Shown piece after piece: positions 37,178 through 48,722 of a DNA stretch of 64,000 nt; position 1 is the stretch's first letter; each line of letters opens with the position of its first letter. The notes beneath the pieces were generated by a model. The model searched no databases, was not told the DNA's origin, and was given only the letters and a program-made list of their open reading frames with translations. The stretch is from Clarireedia homoeocarpa. Taxonomy: Eukaryota > Ascomycota > Leotiomycetes > Helotiales > Rutstroemiaceae. The translations under genes and the position numbers were made by a program. The stretch spans positions 701,609-765,608 of the forward strand of contig LNKV01000025.1 of NCBI GenBank assembly GCA_001465935.1, read 5' to 3'.

Positions 37178-37791
37178 GAGATGCGCTACATTGTGTAACT
37201 CTACCGAAGCAATATTCTTTTCAAGCTTCGGTGAAGCATATGGTGTTTGGGGAACAACAAAAAGAATTATATTGTAATCCGAAATTTGCCCCACAGTTCA
37301 AGATCGATCGGGTTAGATCAGAGCAATTTTAGTGGAATTGTGGTGGAAAATGTCTTCGAGTACATACTTTGGCTGTGCCTATTAGATCATTTGTGCTTTT
37401 TATGTTCTACAAAGAAGACTTCGATATTAGGAGAAGCTAGTTGAAGCTAATGTATAGGGCGGTATTTGGCTCACTGCATTTTCAATTTCGGACTTTTGTT
37501 TTCTTACTTTCCTGAGATTTGGTGTTAGGGGATGGATGGATGTGTGGAAAGATGGGAATATGATCAGATGTCGTGTATAAATTATGGACGGATAGAATGG
37601 GTGGGATGGATGGATGGTGTAAGAGCGGCTTCTATCCATTTCGGTCGAATATGGCTAGACATGGGAAGGACCAAAATAGATTTATCAATAAGAGAATAGA
37701 TCAAAATTACTCCGAAGGTACATTTTGACGTGATGCAAGTTACCATATACGCATACATCATGCGTATGTACAGAGTAAGTCTTGAGTTACA
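37178..37791. other. convergent intergenic region
   Basis: Carries the 3' UTRs of the transporter gene (plus) and the MFS permease gene (minus). It is A/T-rich with short ATGGATGG-type stretches around 37530-37620. No gene seen. Confidence 0.65.
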
Positions 37792-40078
37792 TTATCTAAC
37801 AATGTCCATCCCATTCCCTACTACCTCCACCCTTTTCGCATCTCCACTCCCAACACCTCCTTCAATTCTATTCCCCTCCTCCTTCCCCTTCTTATCATCC
37901 CTATCCTCCTCTCCCTGCTCCTCCCTATCCCCCCTCTCCCCCTCCTTCTTCCCCCGATCGTCACCACTCCCCCACAACCCAACATCCCACCCGGCAAACT
38001 TCCGCGCGGGCACCCGCCGCTCGAAGAGCACGTCCAGCTCGGCGTAGGTACGGTGGCGCGGCTCGGGCAGTCGGAAATACGCCCAGGTCGTGCAGAGGAG
38101 GCAGCTGCCGGCCCAGAAAAATGAGGTGTGCGCTTTCCAGTTCCAGGCTAAGGGAGGGAGGGAAAAAAGAGGAAGGGTGGTTAGTTTGCGTTGTGGGGAT
38201 GGGGATGGGGAAGGAAGGGAGGATGAGCTGGAAATAGGGAGACTTACCAGTAGGGTTCAGCATGTACGGCATGATGACGTTATTCGCAATGGCGATGATA
38301 TTGTACAAGATGCGCGCGAGCGAGAGAGTCTTTGATTTTAGGCGGGTGGAGGGCAGTTCGGATATCAGAGCGTAGGTTAAGGGTCCGATGGTTAGATTGT
38401 AGAGGAGGGTGAACAGAAGGAGAACTGTTTTGTGGTATGTGGTTGTTAGATTGCGTGGGAGGAGGGAGGAAGAGGGGTATTTTAAGGAAGAAGGAGGAAG
38501 TAAAATGCGTACGCGAACCGATACTCCAAGATGCGGCGTTGGTGGATGACAGCGATGCGAAACCGATAAGGAGAAGGAGGAAGGTAAGGATGCAGAGACC
38601 GGAGACGTAAAGAGTGCGACGGCCGAAGTGGTGCATGAGGAACCAGGAGATTATTGTGCCGATGAATCCTAAGGCGTACTTGATATGGAGAGGTTAGGTT
38701 AGTTATTCTATTGGTTAATTAAGATAGATGTATAGGAGGAGTGAGGCTGACTTGTGCCATGCTCATGTTGAAAGCATCAATGACGGGGAGACCGGCTTGT
38801 TCGTAGAAGTAGGTGGAATAGCCCATGAATGCTGAACCGCAGAGATTTTGGATCTGTGAAGGATTAGGTATTCTACGTTGAAGTGATTGCTTCTAGGATC
38901 TACTAAAATATCCACAGATAACTTACCGCCCATGTGATGCAAACAATCTCAGTTCTTCTCAAGTCCACTCCCTTAAAACAGTCTATATAACCAACTCCGG
39001 ACTCAATCGCTTTCTCGAGCTCATTGGTGGTCACCATCATTGCAACTGTATCGTCTATTCTGAAAGAGGTATCTGCATGCTTGGAGGAAGTAAGACTGCG
39101 TAATGCTTCCTTAGCATCTTCATCACGACTGCGACGGACGAGCCACCTATTGTGGTCAATTTGTAAACATTCAACCAGAATTTGAGAGCCTACCATGGAG
39201 ATTCAGGAGCAAGAAGCACTCCAATGATGATGGGTACCGGCCATATCCATTGTATAGCGAAGGGAATTCTAATGATCCGAAATCAGCTGTCTGCAGAACA
39301 AGTAACGAAATATGCCCATGCTCGCCTGTAACTCCACTGATCTTGCCGAGGAAGCATCGAGCGTAAAACTCCACACCCGATGAACTGACCCATTACCCAG
39401 CAAAGGTTTACATATGTCGTCAAATATGCACGCAGTGCAGTAGGACAAACCTCTGATGCGTAGGCGGTGGTAAGTGCTTGAAAAACACCCCATGGGATCC
39501 CGCAAAGGATCTCTCCAACTTCGAGATCGATGAGATCGTTCGCGAAGAACAGTATGAAAACGAAGGCCGCTACAGCCACTAGAGATGCTATCATAGTCTT
39601 TCTGTAGCCGAATCTTTCACTTACAATACCATTGATGTAGAGGCCAAGTATCTCGCCGACGCTGGCACCGTTTGATAAGCCGGCCTAGTGGATTTTTAGG
39701 TATATTTTAAAGGGATTTGTCTTCTGTACTTACCTGCCACGCTGCTGGAACCTGGTATGGACTACTCGAAGTGCCGGTGGGTGAGCCATATCTTTGGTTG
39801 AACATGGGAAATGCAAATAAGTTTGTTAAAAGCACTATATCATATCCTTCCATGATGATAGCAGTAGAGAACACCATGCTGAATATGACTGCTTTGGGAT
39901 AGGTCCGAAAGGCCTGGCGGATCGTCATGCTCTTCTCGACATTGGTGGCTTCTTTGGCTTCACTGAGAAGTTCTGGTAGATCCGCGTGACTGATTGACAT
40001 TTTTCGAAACGTCGTCGTGTTGGGCTGTATCTCGCCGTGAACGACAGTTCCCTCGATGACTGCTTCTTTGGATGCCAT
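37792..40078 (-). CDS. MFS sugar permease, alpha-glucoside (MAL) type
   Basis: Sugar-porter of the major facilitator superfamily, 597 residues and about twelve membrane helices, predicted plasma membrane proton symporter. Eight exons: 40078-39734, 39684-39326, 39268-39194, 39146-38927, 38853-38752, 38678-38519, 38424-38248, 38147-37792. Family marks: MEGYDIVLLTNLFAFPMF (helix 1), SERFGYRKTM (loop 2-3), PESPWWLVRR (before the central loop, formed across a splice junction), HHFGRRTLY (loop 8-9) and LPEPRHRTYAELDVLF after helix 12. The second intron (39325-39269) starts GCGAGC and is GC-AG. The last 55 residues are highly charged, with Gly, Asp, Glu and Lys runs, beyond the usual end. It is divergent from a Zn2Cys6 gene of the sugar-regulator type. 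Confidence 0.9.
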
Positions 40079-41028
40079 GGTGTGTTTTGTGGATTATAGC
40101 CAGGCGCTTGTTGACTGGAATGACGCCCGGGATGTCTGGAACCGCACAACACACTTATTGATGTCCGTTGAACATCATTTCATGAACATAAACTAGATTG
40201 GCATTCCCGCCTTTAAGCTTTGGAGCAGGCCTTGTACTGAATGTGTGGGATGTCTCGCTCGCTAATGACTCTACTTCAAGGCCGTTAGGACATGCTTTCA
40301 GGACTCGTTGACTGGTCGGATGGGTTCTATGTTTTCACTTAAGCACTTCGTAGAAGTAGGTAATGTCAGAAATGAGGCTCAAATCAATGAACGTGGTTGT
40401 CGAGAACAATGACCTTGAATCAGGTGACGATTGTCGATGTTCATGCAAGTGCAAAGTTTGTTCTGTGATAGTGGGCCACGAGTTGTCCACTGGCCAGTAA
40501 CGGCGGAACGGACCTTGACGCACGACGCTGATCACAGTAACCACGGGATTAGTCGACCCCTTGTGGATACATGTCTCCAAAGTTCTTCGGAACTTCTGGG
40601 CGGGACGCATGTCTGCCTCATCGCATTGATCTAGGACGGCCATGCTTTTCAACTGAAGTGCTCTCTGACCCGTGCCGAACTTGCTCGTCTGAGCAGCTTC
40701 AACCAAACGGATAGTTACTGAATATTGATCCTATCGGTGTCGAAGTTTGTTCGCATTCCATGATATCTTGTCTGTCTTGTCTGTCTATCCAAATATCTGG
40801 TAGCCCAAGTCAAAAGGTAAGCTAAACTCGATTGCATCTGCCCCGCTTTCAACACCCCGCAAAATGGAGGACCATGACCAATCTCGCCGATTTGACCGTC
40901 TCAACTCGAACCACAAGCTGAAAACCATCATATCGCCATATTTTTCGCTCAAACATTCCGTTTCGCATGAATCGGAATAGCTTTAAATGAACTCAAGTTG
41001 ACATTGATTCAAGAAGAGGCGGCGTGGA
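40079..41028. other. divergent promoter, permease/regulator
   Basis: Bidirectional promoter region of 950 bp between the permease and regulator genes. It contains CGG-N5-CGG at 40501-40511, a spacing some zinc cluster proteins bind. That is a weak, unproven hint of an operator. No gene supported. Confidence 0.55.
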
Positions 41029-43181
41029 ATGTCTTCAGCAGTTACCGCGAAGCCAATCAGGAAAGTTTGCGATCATTGTCGAAGAAGAAGTGGGTGTTTT
41101 CCGCCGCGCGCATGCATTTGTTTATAAACGTCAAGCATTAACCATCAATTCTAGGAATAAGATGCGACGGAAATTTCCCTTGCAATCAATGCGACACTGC
41201 AGCGCTGAGTTGCAAGAGAGAACATGTTCCAAAGAGAAGAGGCCCGAAAAGGGGCAGTGGCAGGGTTATAAATGAGCTGAGAGCTCATGATGGCGGCGAC
41301 AGTAAAGATTCTTCGGAACTCAACGACTCGCGATCAGCTAGTCAAGGAAGCAGTACTGGTCCAGGCTCGTAAGTCCATTTCGAATTTCATGAACGAGCTG
41401 CAACATCTGCAACATCTCCAACTAAAGTCGGGGTATTTGCCTAATTCAGCGTGGACAATTCTATCACGTGGTACATATGGGCATGCACAGCTTGGACCGA
41501 CGGGTATACTGCTACTCGATGGACATTGATTGGGATGAGGCTATCTATCAATACCAAATCTGTATACTAATTCTATGCTTCATAGTGTCGACTTAGATCA
41601 TTGGACTGCAGACGCAGTCAACGTCTCCACGACTCCCTCGCACATAGGAAAGACGACATGGCGGCCCATCATTTCAGATATATCCTCTCCAACGGATGAG
41701 CCCAAGAGCATCTTCAGTACAGACCAGTTTAGGCCAACAACGATCAGTTATCTCCACTTGATACCAACATGTCTTGATCTATTCCTCGAACATATCTACC
41801 CGATAATGCCCTTGGTGCACATGCCGACTTTACGAGCCTCCATTAATCGGCCATTAGCGATGCATGAAAAGAATCTCCTTTATGCCCTCTGCGCTCTTAC
41901 CTCGACTCACATGTCGGGGAAAAGTATTCTAGCTCCGGGTCCTCCTTCTTGGGAAGCTGCGGGACGATTCTTTCTTGACGAATGTATTCTGGTTCGCCAA
42001 TCTTATGACTTTGTCGAGGACAAGTCTCTCTCGGCTGTAATATCATCGTATTTTGTATCTACTGCATTTTTCGAGCTCAACCAGTCTCGAAAATCATGGT
42101 ATTACTTAAGAGAAGCAATGACCATGGGACAAGACATCGGCTTGCACGAAGAGTCCACTTATGTCGGTCTCCATCCGACCGAGGAATTATGCCGTCGGAG
42201 AACATTTTGGATATTATATGTCACAGAAAGGTATATCGGATATTCCAAGTCCAATCACACGTTTTAACTAATTTTAGGTCCTTCGCTGTGCTACGCCACA
42301 AACCACTTACGCTATCTAAGACACCAGCATTACCATCGACATTACATAACTACGAAGCACCAGAGATTCATTCTGGATTCATGCATCTTGTGCAATCTTA
42401 CCATCTCCTCGACTCATCATTTGTCGATTCGTGGAATGAAGCTTCAGATGCACCTGCATCAACAATAACTTACACAGCCTTACAGCAACAGCTCAACCTA
42501 CCCCATCCATCACATGTCTCTTTGACCGACATACAGAAAGCCGATATTCTCGTCACTCAACAATGGCTCCGCCTCATTGTATGGCAATCCTCCATGCGGC
42601 AAGGTCTCCTTTCATCTTCCTCACCCGACGAAAGTATGACATTTAAATACCCTCTCAAAATAGCCCATTCCCTCTTGGGCGTTATATCCTCCCTTCCCAG
42701 TATGAGTATAGAAGTCCACGGCATGGGCATCTTCGAGAAGATTTTCGAAATCGGAAACTCGATGATCGACGTGGTGCAAGCATCCGGCTCCCAAATCCCG
42801 CACGAGATCTACGGCATCTGTCAAGACCCCTTTGAGATGTTCGTGAGGACGCTGAGCCAGACGCCAAATTCCCAGAAACAGTACGCCAATCTGCTGCTGG
42901 CGAAAGTGGCGGAAAAGCCCGAGATTCAACGCTTCTCGCAGATTCTGGCGCCGGCTTTATCATCTGTTAGCCCGGTTGTAGGAAAGTCATTGCCGGCTAC
43001 GGAGGGGCCTACAGGGGGAAACGCGTGGAGAGGAAGTGTGGTGGGTGAGATTGAAGATACTGGACGGATGATGTATAAAGCTGAAGAAGAGGAGAGTGGA
43101 CAAGGTATGGAGGCGTGGAGATATAATAGTATATGGATCCCGGAAGTCGACACTTGCCAAGGCGTGCAAATCACGCCATGA
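41029..43181 (+). CDS. Zn2Cys6 transcription factor, sugar-regulator type
   Basis: Predicted 607-residue regulator in four exons: 41029-41089, 41155-41368, 41586-42230, 42278-43181. The first intron splits the zinc cluster after CDHCRRR. Joining gives Cys spacing x2, x6, x5, x2, x6 (CDHC, C, C, CNQC...), followed by the basic linker KRRGPKRG. The regulatory domain has LFLEHIYPIMPLVHMPTLRASI, AMTMGQDIGLHEES, CRRRTFWILYVTERSFAVLRHKPLTL, as in MalR/AmyR-like and Mal-activator proteins. The second intron (217 nt) is long and may hide a small exon in the weakly conserved linker. The gene is divergent from the alpha-glucoside-type permease, so control of that gene is likely but inferred. The C-terminal coding region switches from C-rich to G-rich near 42930. 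Confidence 0.85.
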
Positions 43182-44003
43182 GGACTTGATGTTAGGGAAA
43201 TTCGGGGTCTAGGCGTTTCTGCATTTGGACTAACTAACATGTAAGAAATATCACTGGAAAAAGAAATTCGAGAAGAAGAACTCAACTACAGTTACGATTG
43301 ACCGCTATGCTATATAACTGCGTTCTGCGTTGGAGTCATTATTATCATCACCAATAATGGATATCTAATCCAATAATCACATTGGCTCAATCTACACATT
43401 CACCTTCCCCCATCAACCATGGCCAATATAGCGCAGCAAGCAGCAGGATAAGAAGATAGGAAGGATGTCTACATAAAACAACACCTCAACTGAACTGAAC
43501 CCAACCCAAGCCATCTTCACACACTCTCTCTCTTTTGCACTTCCCAATCCCCCTTCCGCTCTCCAAGAGATTTCAAAATCAACATCAATCAAATTCATCG
43601 CTATGAATATCTATATTTGGTATCTTATCACTAACGCCATAATCCATCCATACCTTCATTTTTTGCTTGTTATCCTACCTCGCTGTTGTACAAACCATCA
43701 ATCCAATCTTATCCAAGTCAAGCCATGTCAGAAACAAAGCTGTGCCTTTTCATCTGTATTATCTTCCTTTCGTTCATTCTCATCCCAGTCCACTCCATCG
43801 CCTGCTTGTTTTCATGTTCTACCCAATTGTACCTTTTACCTCGCATCCCAATCCATTCATCCGGCCAGACATTGATCACCAGCCCATAACCGTGCTCGCA
43901 AATATACCTAACCTTTTCCCTCCACAATTCCATACGAAAGCCAAACAAAACCAAACCAAGCCTTCAACTCCCCGTGCAAGGCCTTTTGCCACCGTACTAT
44001 CCA
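43182..44003. other. convergent intergenic region
   Basis: Holds 3' UTRs of the Zn2Cys6 gene (plus) and the Cnn_1N gene (minus). It is C/T-rich on the plus strand. The plus open frames 43603-43889 and 43667-44143 are low-complexity, and the latter runs into the opposite gene. Confidence 0.6.
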
Positions 44004-46898
44004 TCAAACTTTCCTACCCCCGAACCCCCTCCCAACCCTACCACCAAACCACTTCCTCTCCACCCCCACACCATAACCCTGTCCAATCCCCAGCACTGCA
44101 CCTTCTTTACTGCCCTCCACCAGTCTACCCTCAACCAGTCTAGCCTCCTCCTCCGCCTCATTTCTCAAACGCACTACATCTACACTTCCACTCCTTTTTC
44201 TCCCCTTTCCTATACCCATACCCATTCCCCATCCTTTACCCAATCCTTTAGTATTCCCATTTGTATTTTCACTGCCTTTTTCCTTTCCCTTTTCCTTTCC
44301 CTTTCCCTTCCCAATCTCCTCGTATTCACCATCAAAATCACCTGCAGCTACAATCTTATCCCCAACCGTACGCTCATCCACACCATCACCCCCAAACCTT
44401 CCTGCAAACCTTCCACTCCTCTCCCTCATACTCCCCCATCTCCTCCCCAGTCCGGTACCCAATCCCGCCCCAGCACTATTTGACTTCCAACTGTGCCGAC
44501 TCTGTGCCCCAGCTCGACTTCTACTCCTCGCAATCGGCGGTGGTATAGCTCTGTCCAACTCAGACCCGCTCCCATCCTCGTCTACAGCTCCTTCTCTCCT
44601 GGCCTCCACATCCTCGCTAATCCCTATTCCATTCCCAATCCTATCATATCTACCCATCGCAGACGCCGTATCTGATCTAGAGAAAAGTCTAGACGGTAAA
44701 AGACGGTGGGAATCTTTTCCTCCTCCACCACTATTACTTACACTTCCTGTCTTTTCCTTTTCACACAATCTATCCGTCCCTATGTCTCTCTCCTCAATCA
44801 TGCTCGTCAAAACATGCGATTCGGACATAGTAGGCGTCCTAGTTTTAACTGTGGCCGCCAACGAAGATCTACGATTTGGCGCAGCGGGTCGTGCAGTCTC
44901 ATCTAGCGGAGCCGAATTTGATGTTCGTTCTTCGACACGGGTGGTTGGACCGCTGTAAGTAGAACTCGCGCCAGTGACGGTCTCGTTGCTGTTGGGCTGA
45001 CTCACAGGAGTATCTTTCAAGCCATAATAACCCGTAGGAAGTCGGGTTGCGGGGTGACTGTTGAGCAATAAATCTCTAACCCAAGGCTTTGCGCAATTGT
45101 GGCGATCCTCCGTTGTGAAGGAGAAGACTTCTGGTGCGCGAGTTTGGTTTGAAAAGGCTCGGAGGTGTGTTGCTCTGTGGTTGAAAGAGCTGGTGCTGGT
45201 GACGCTGTTATTGCTGAACGTATCAATCATGTCATCTTGTTTTTCCGTTTCCCAACCATGCCCATCTCTATGGCTTGTTACCGTTTCACCTGCGCTGCGT
45301 GGCCGTGAGGGGGAATAGAAATTTTGTAAAGCCGGAGGGGTTGAGATAGTGGAAGTACTGTGAAGGAATGTGATTTCATCATTGTTGATCTGGCGTTTGT
45401 AGTTTAACGTATCATCCGAATCTTGGCAGTTTCTCAGCGTACCTGTACTGAATGTATCAGGTGTAGGAGGTAATTTCTGCGAGTTTCCGAGGCCACTAGT
45501 GTTTACCGTAACCCGACGCACACTTTCTTGAGGTTGGAATTTAGCCTGCACAGTTGACCTGACCGGATCACTTGCCAGTCGCATGCCTGGATTTCTTTGA
45601 TATCCCTTCTCTAAGTTCTTTTGCATTCTCGCAAGGCGCTTCAATGGCGATGCGGCAACATAGTTCATCGACAAAAACTTGTTGTTTTGACTGCCCTGTG
45701 ATGCAGGAGAAGCTGCATGCACAGGTAACGCAGAGGCAGAACGCTCATCCATCCATTTATCTACCGAGGAATTTGTTTGACGACGCCTAGATGGTGTGTC
45801 GAAGTCTTCGGTTGATGCTGGCTGTGCTTTCTCTCCATAAATACTTATAAATGAGCTTTCACTTAAGACGCTCAATGATGGACTAGCAATTCCATTTGAG
45901 CTCAGCGCCTCCTCTGGTAATCTCAGTAACCCAACGTCACTAACGCTATGGCTACTAGGAAGGTATAAACTTCTCAAAACTTCAACGCCTTCACTTTTCT
46001 CCGACATAAATGATGGCATCCTCGCGATAGCATTCTCTTTCCGTCGAGAGAAAGCAGAATTTTCATAGATCGGAGGTGAGCTTGGTATTTCCTTTTCGTG
46101 GTCTGGAGTATAGTAGCCCTTCTCGTATTGCATATCGAAATTTTGCACATTCTCCCTGTCCTGCATCAACTGCCGAATTTGAGCCTTTAAGTCATCGACT
46201 TCCGCATCCAAATTGCAGATCCAACCAACCGCCTCGTCTAAAGCTTCGTCTCTCTTCTCCAATTCGGAAAGTAACTGCTCGTTAACCTCTTGCAGTTCTT
46301 GTTGGTTATAAATCTGCTCTTTCGCATGCTCTAACTCTGACTCTAGCGCAGCTTGTCTTTGCCTGCGATGAAAGAGCTCCAGTTTGAGATCGAAATTCTC
46401 CTTATGGTACTTTGAGACTGTCTAAATCGGTGGGATAGCAATTAGTTTCGCAACATACATAATAATTCTCTACAAACCTATAAGGTAAACACTCACCTCT
46501 TCCATCTGCTTCACGCCCATGGGCTTCTTCGTAGGTTGATTCACACCACTCGAGCTTGGCCTTCTCTCATCTCGCCCAATCCTTGAGCATCGCACAGGTG
46601 AACTATGAATTTCTCTGCGCAAACCCATACCTCTGCCAAAATCCGCACTCATTCTCATATCTCTTCCCCTTCTCTGCCTCAACCGCTCTTGTAATAGACT
46701 TGCTCCTCCGGATTGCACATTATTACTTCCACTATGCAAAGGTAATTGCCCATTGGTGTCATTTGAACTTGTGGATGAAAGTGCTGGAGCCATTCTTGTA
46801 TAGTTAATCGAAGAAGTTGTAGAGCCACCTGGATGTATCTGCATTCGAGTTGTGGAAGACATGCGGGTTCCTCTTGATGCTTGTTCGTCGTCTTCCAT
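44004..46898 (-). CDS. Cnn_1N (centrosomin motif 1) coiled-coil protein
   Basis: Predicted 939 residues in two exons, 46898-46497 and 46421-44004. Across the junction lies GVKQMEETVSKYHKENFDLKLELFH (about 128-152, both sides of the splice), which matches the centrosomin N-terminal motif 1 used by Mto1/ApsB and Pcp1-type proteins to recruit gamma-tubulin complexes. A charged coiled coil follows to about residue 215. The rest is Ser/Pro-rich and apparently disordered. The last 150 residues are Gly/Lys/Glu-rich with KGKEKGKEKG-like repeats. The Cnn_1N call rests on this one motif and I give it moderate weight. Likely role: microtubule-organising centre or septal MTOC factor. The extended tail, coded by G-rich DNA, is unusual. 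Confidence 0.76.
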
Positions 46899-48722
46899 CC
46901 TTTGCGATACCTATTTTTGGTGTTCCGTATACTTGCTTGCTTATTTCCTGATGGCAGTTTCTAATATCAATGACCGAACCCCGGTATTTCTTTTTGGAGA
47001 GCTAGCGACTGAAAAGATGAAGACAAGGCCCTTGTGTATCGAGACGGAAGCTGGAAGCAGATGGGTCAAGACTGACCTGGCGTCGAACTTCAAGCATGAA
47101 ACTTAAAAAGCGAGTAGGATGCTGATGAATGATGCGTATACTTCGTGGTACTTGGTACTTTCCCCTCATGTACCTAGACTGAACTGTCCTTATTCAGAAA
47201 TGATCTCCCGTGCATTGTGCAGTGGCCCTCACGTGCATGCCGAGTAGATATCAGTATGAAATGTATGTATATGCAATGCGATGCGACGCGATGCAATGCA
47301 GCGCCTTGAGTTAATATGAAGCTGCAAGATAGACAAAGAAAGGCTGGTGTTAGTGTTTTGGCGTTCTCGTGTTTGGTGGAATGTGAGATGGAGATAACCT
47401 TAGGTGGGTTAATGTCTCATTATCCGAAGAGTAAAAAAGCAACATCAGATAGAATAAGGAAGCAACCGCCAGCCCAACTCTACCCAAAAAGGGAGAAAGA
47501 GAAAGCCAGTTAAGTGGTATTTTGGTGAGGATAAGTATTCATCATATATCACATCACCTTGCATCGCGTCCTTCTCCCTTGCTGCCATCCATTCCCACCC
47601 TACATAAGCTAAACCATAGCCGATCCGATTAAAAGGAGGCCCGAGAGCTACTTCTTCTCCTCCCTTTCTCCGGGGCGATGATAGCTACGTCGATCCCCAA
47701 CAATGCGCATTTCCATCACGATACCCTCTCTCTACCTAGCAGTGTTCCGCTGTCTCAGCTCCAACTGCCAAAAAAAAATCCTGCGTTGCCGTTCCTACCT
47801 ACCTACGTGTTCCTGAAACCTCACATCCCTCGTCCAACACCAACCCCACAATCACATCACATCTCATCACAACCCAGCCCAGCCCAAAGATAAATGGCCC
47901 ACCTGCCCACCCGCAAGCACTAATCAGCGACCACGGATCGATCCGCGGCTTTATACTCTTTTTACAATACAGTAGTGTACTGTAGTCTAGGTAGGTGCGT
48001 GCGTGCAGGCATAAGCGCCGTACAGGGGCTGTCCGTGTGTAGCGAGTGATACTGCCTGTTGCCGAGTAGCTGGATTGAAGTTGTGAGCTGAAAAACATCC
48101 TTTACAGCTCGCAAGTGGAGTATGCCACTGGGAATTTAGAAGTCACATATTTGGGAGTGGAATCGATAACCAATTTTTCACTATATTATTCATACTCCAG
48201 TAATAGTGATAGTGATTGCAACAGTGACCACAACAGTGAGAAAGACAAGAATCGACAAAATCCCGAGTTAACTATATACATAAAGTACTATAACGGTATG
48301 ATCGTGCAGTTACAATATCATCTCAACAAGGCAACCCTAAGAACATCCGGGGAGATTGCGAGTGTCGGAGGAAAAATCGCACCACGCACCAACCCCATAG
48401 CATAGAATATTTGTTCAGATTTATGAGTGAGCTCTAGAAACCGAATCACATCGTAAGATTACATACTGTAATTGATTCCTTTGCTGATGTTCAGCAGCCA
48501 GCTTATTCTGCTAATTGAGAGAGTAGATTAAAGGATGTTTAGAAGACGTATTCGAATTCTTGGAGCGATTTTCTCGAGGAGATATAAGAGCACGCATCGT
48601 CCTGTTCTCGATACATATCTATCAGTATGCTATGATCTTACTACTGCGAGCACTCATGCCTATAAAAATTGACAAAGAGACAATGGAGCCTTCAAAATCT
48701 CGTCTGATTCAACCGTCACCCT
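46899..48722. other. 1.8 kb intergenic region
   Basis: Promoter of the Cnn_1N gene plus the 3' flank of the DUF1992 gene. It contains a GATGC/GCAATGC-rich patch at about 47270-47300. Open frames are short and unsupported. Confidence 0.55.

Noticed and set aside
43667..44143. 158-codon plus-strand frame
   Set aside because: Runs antisense into the Cnn_1N gene end and is Pro/Ser/His-rich low complexity.
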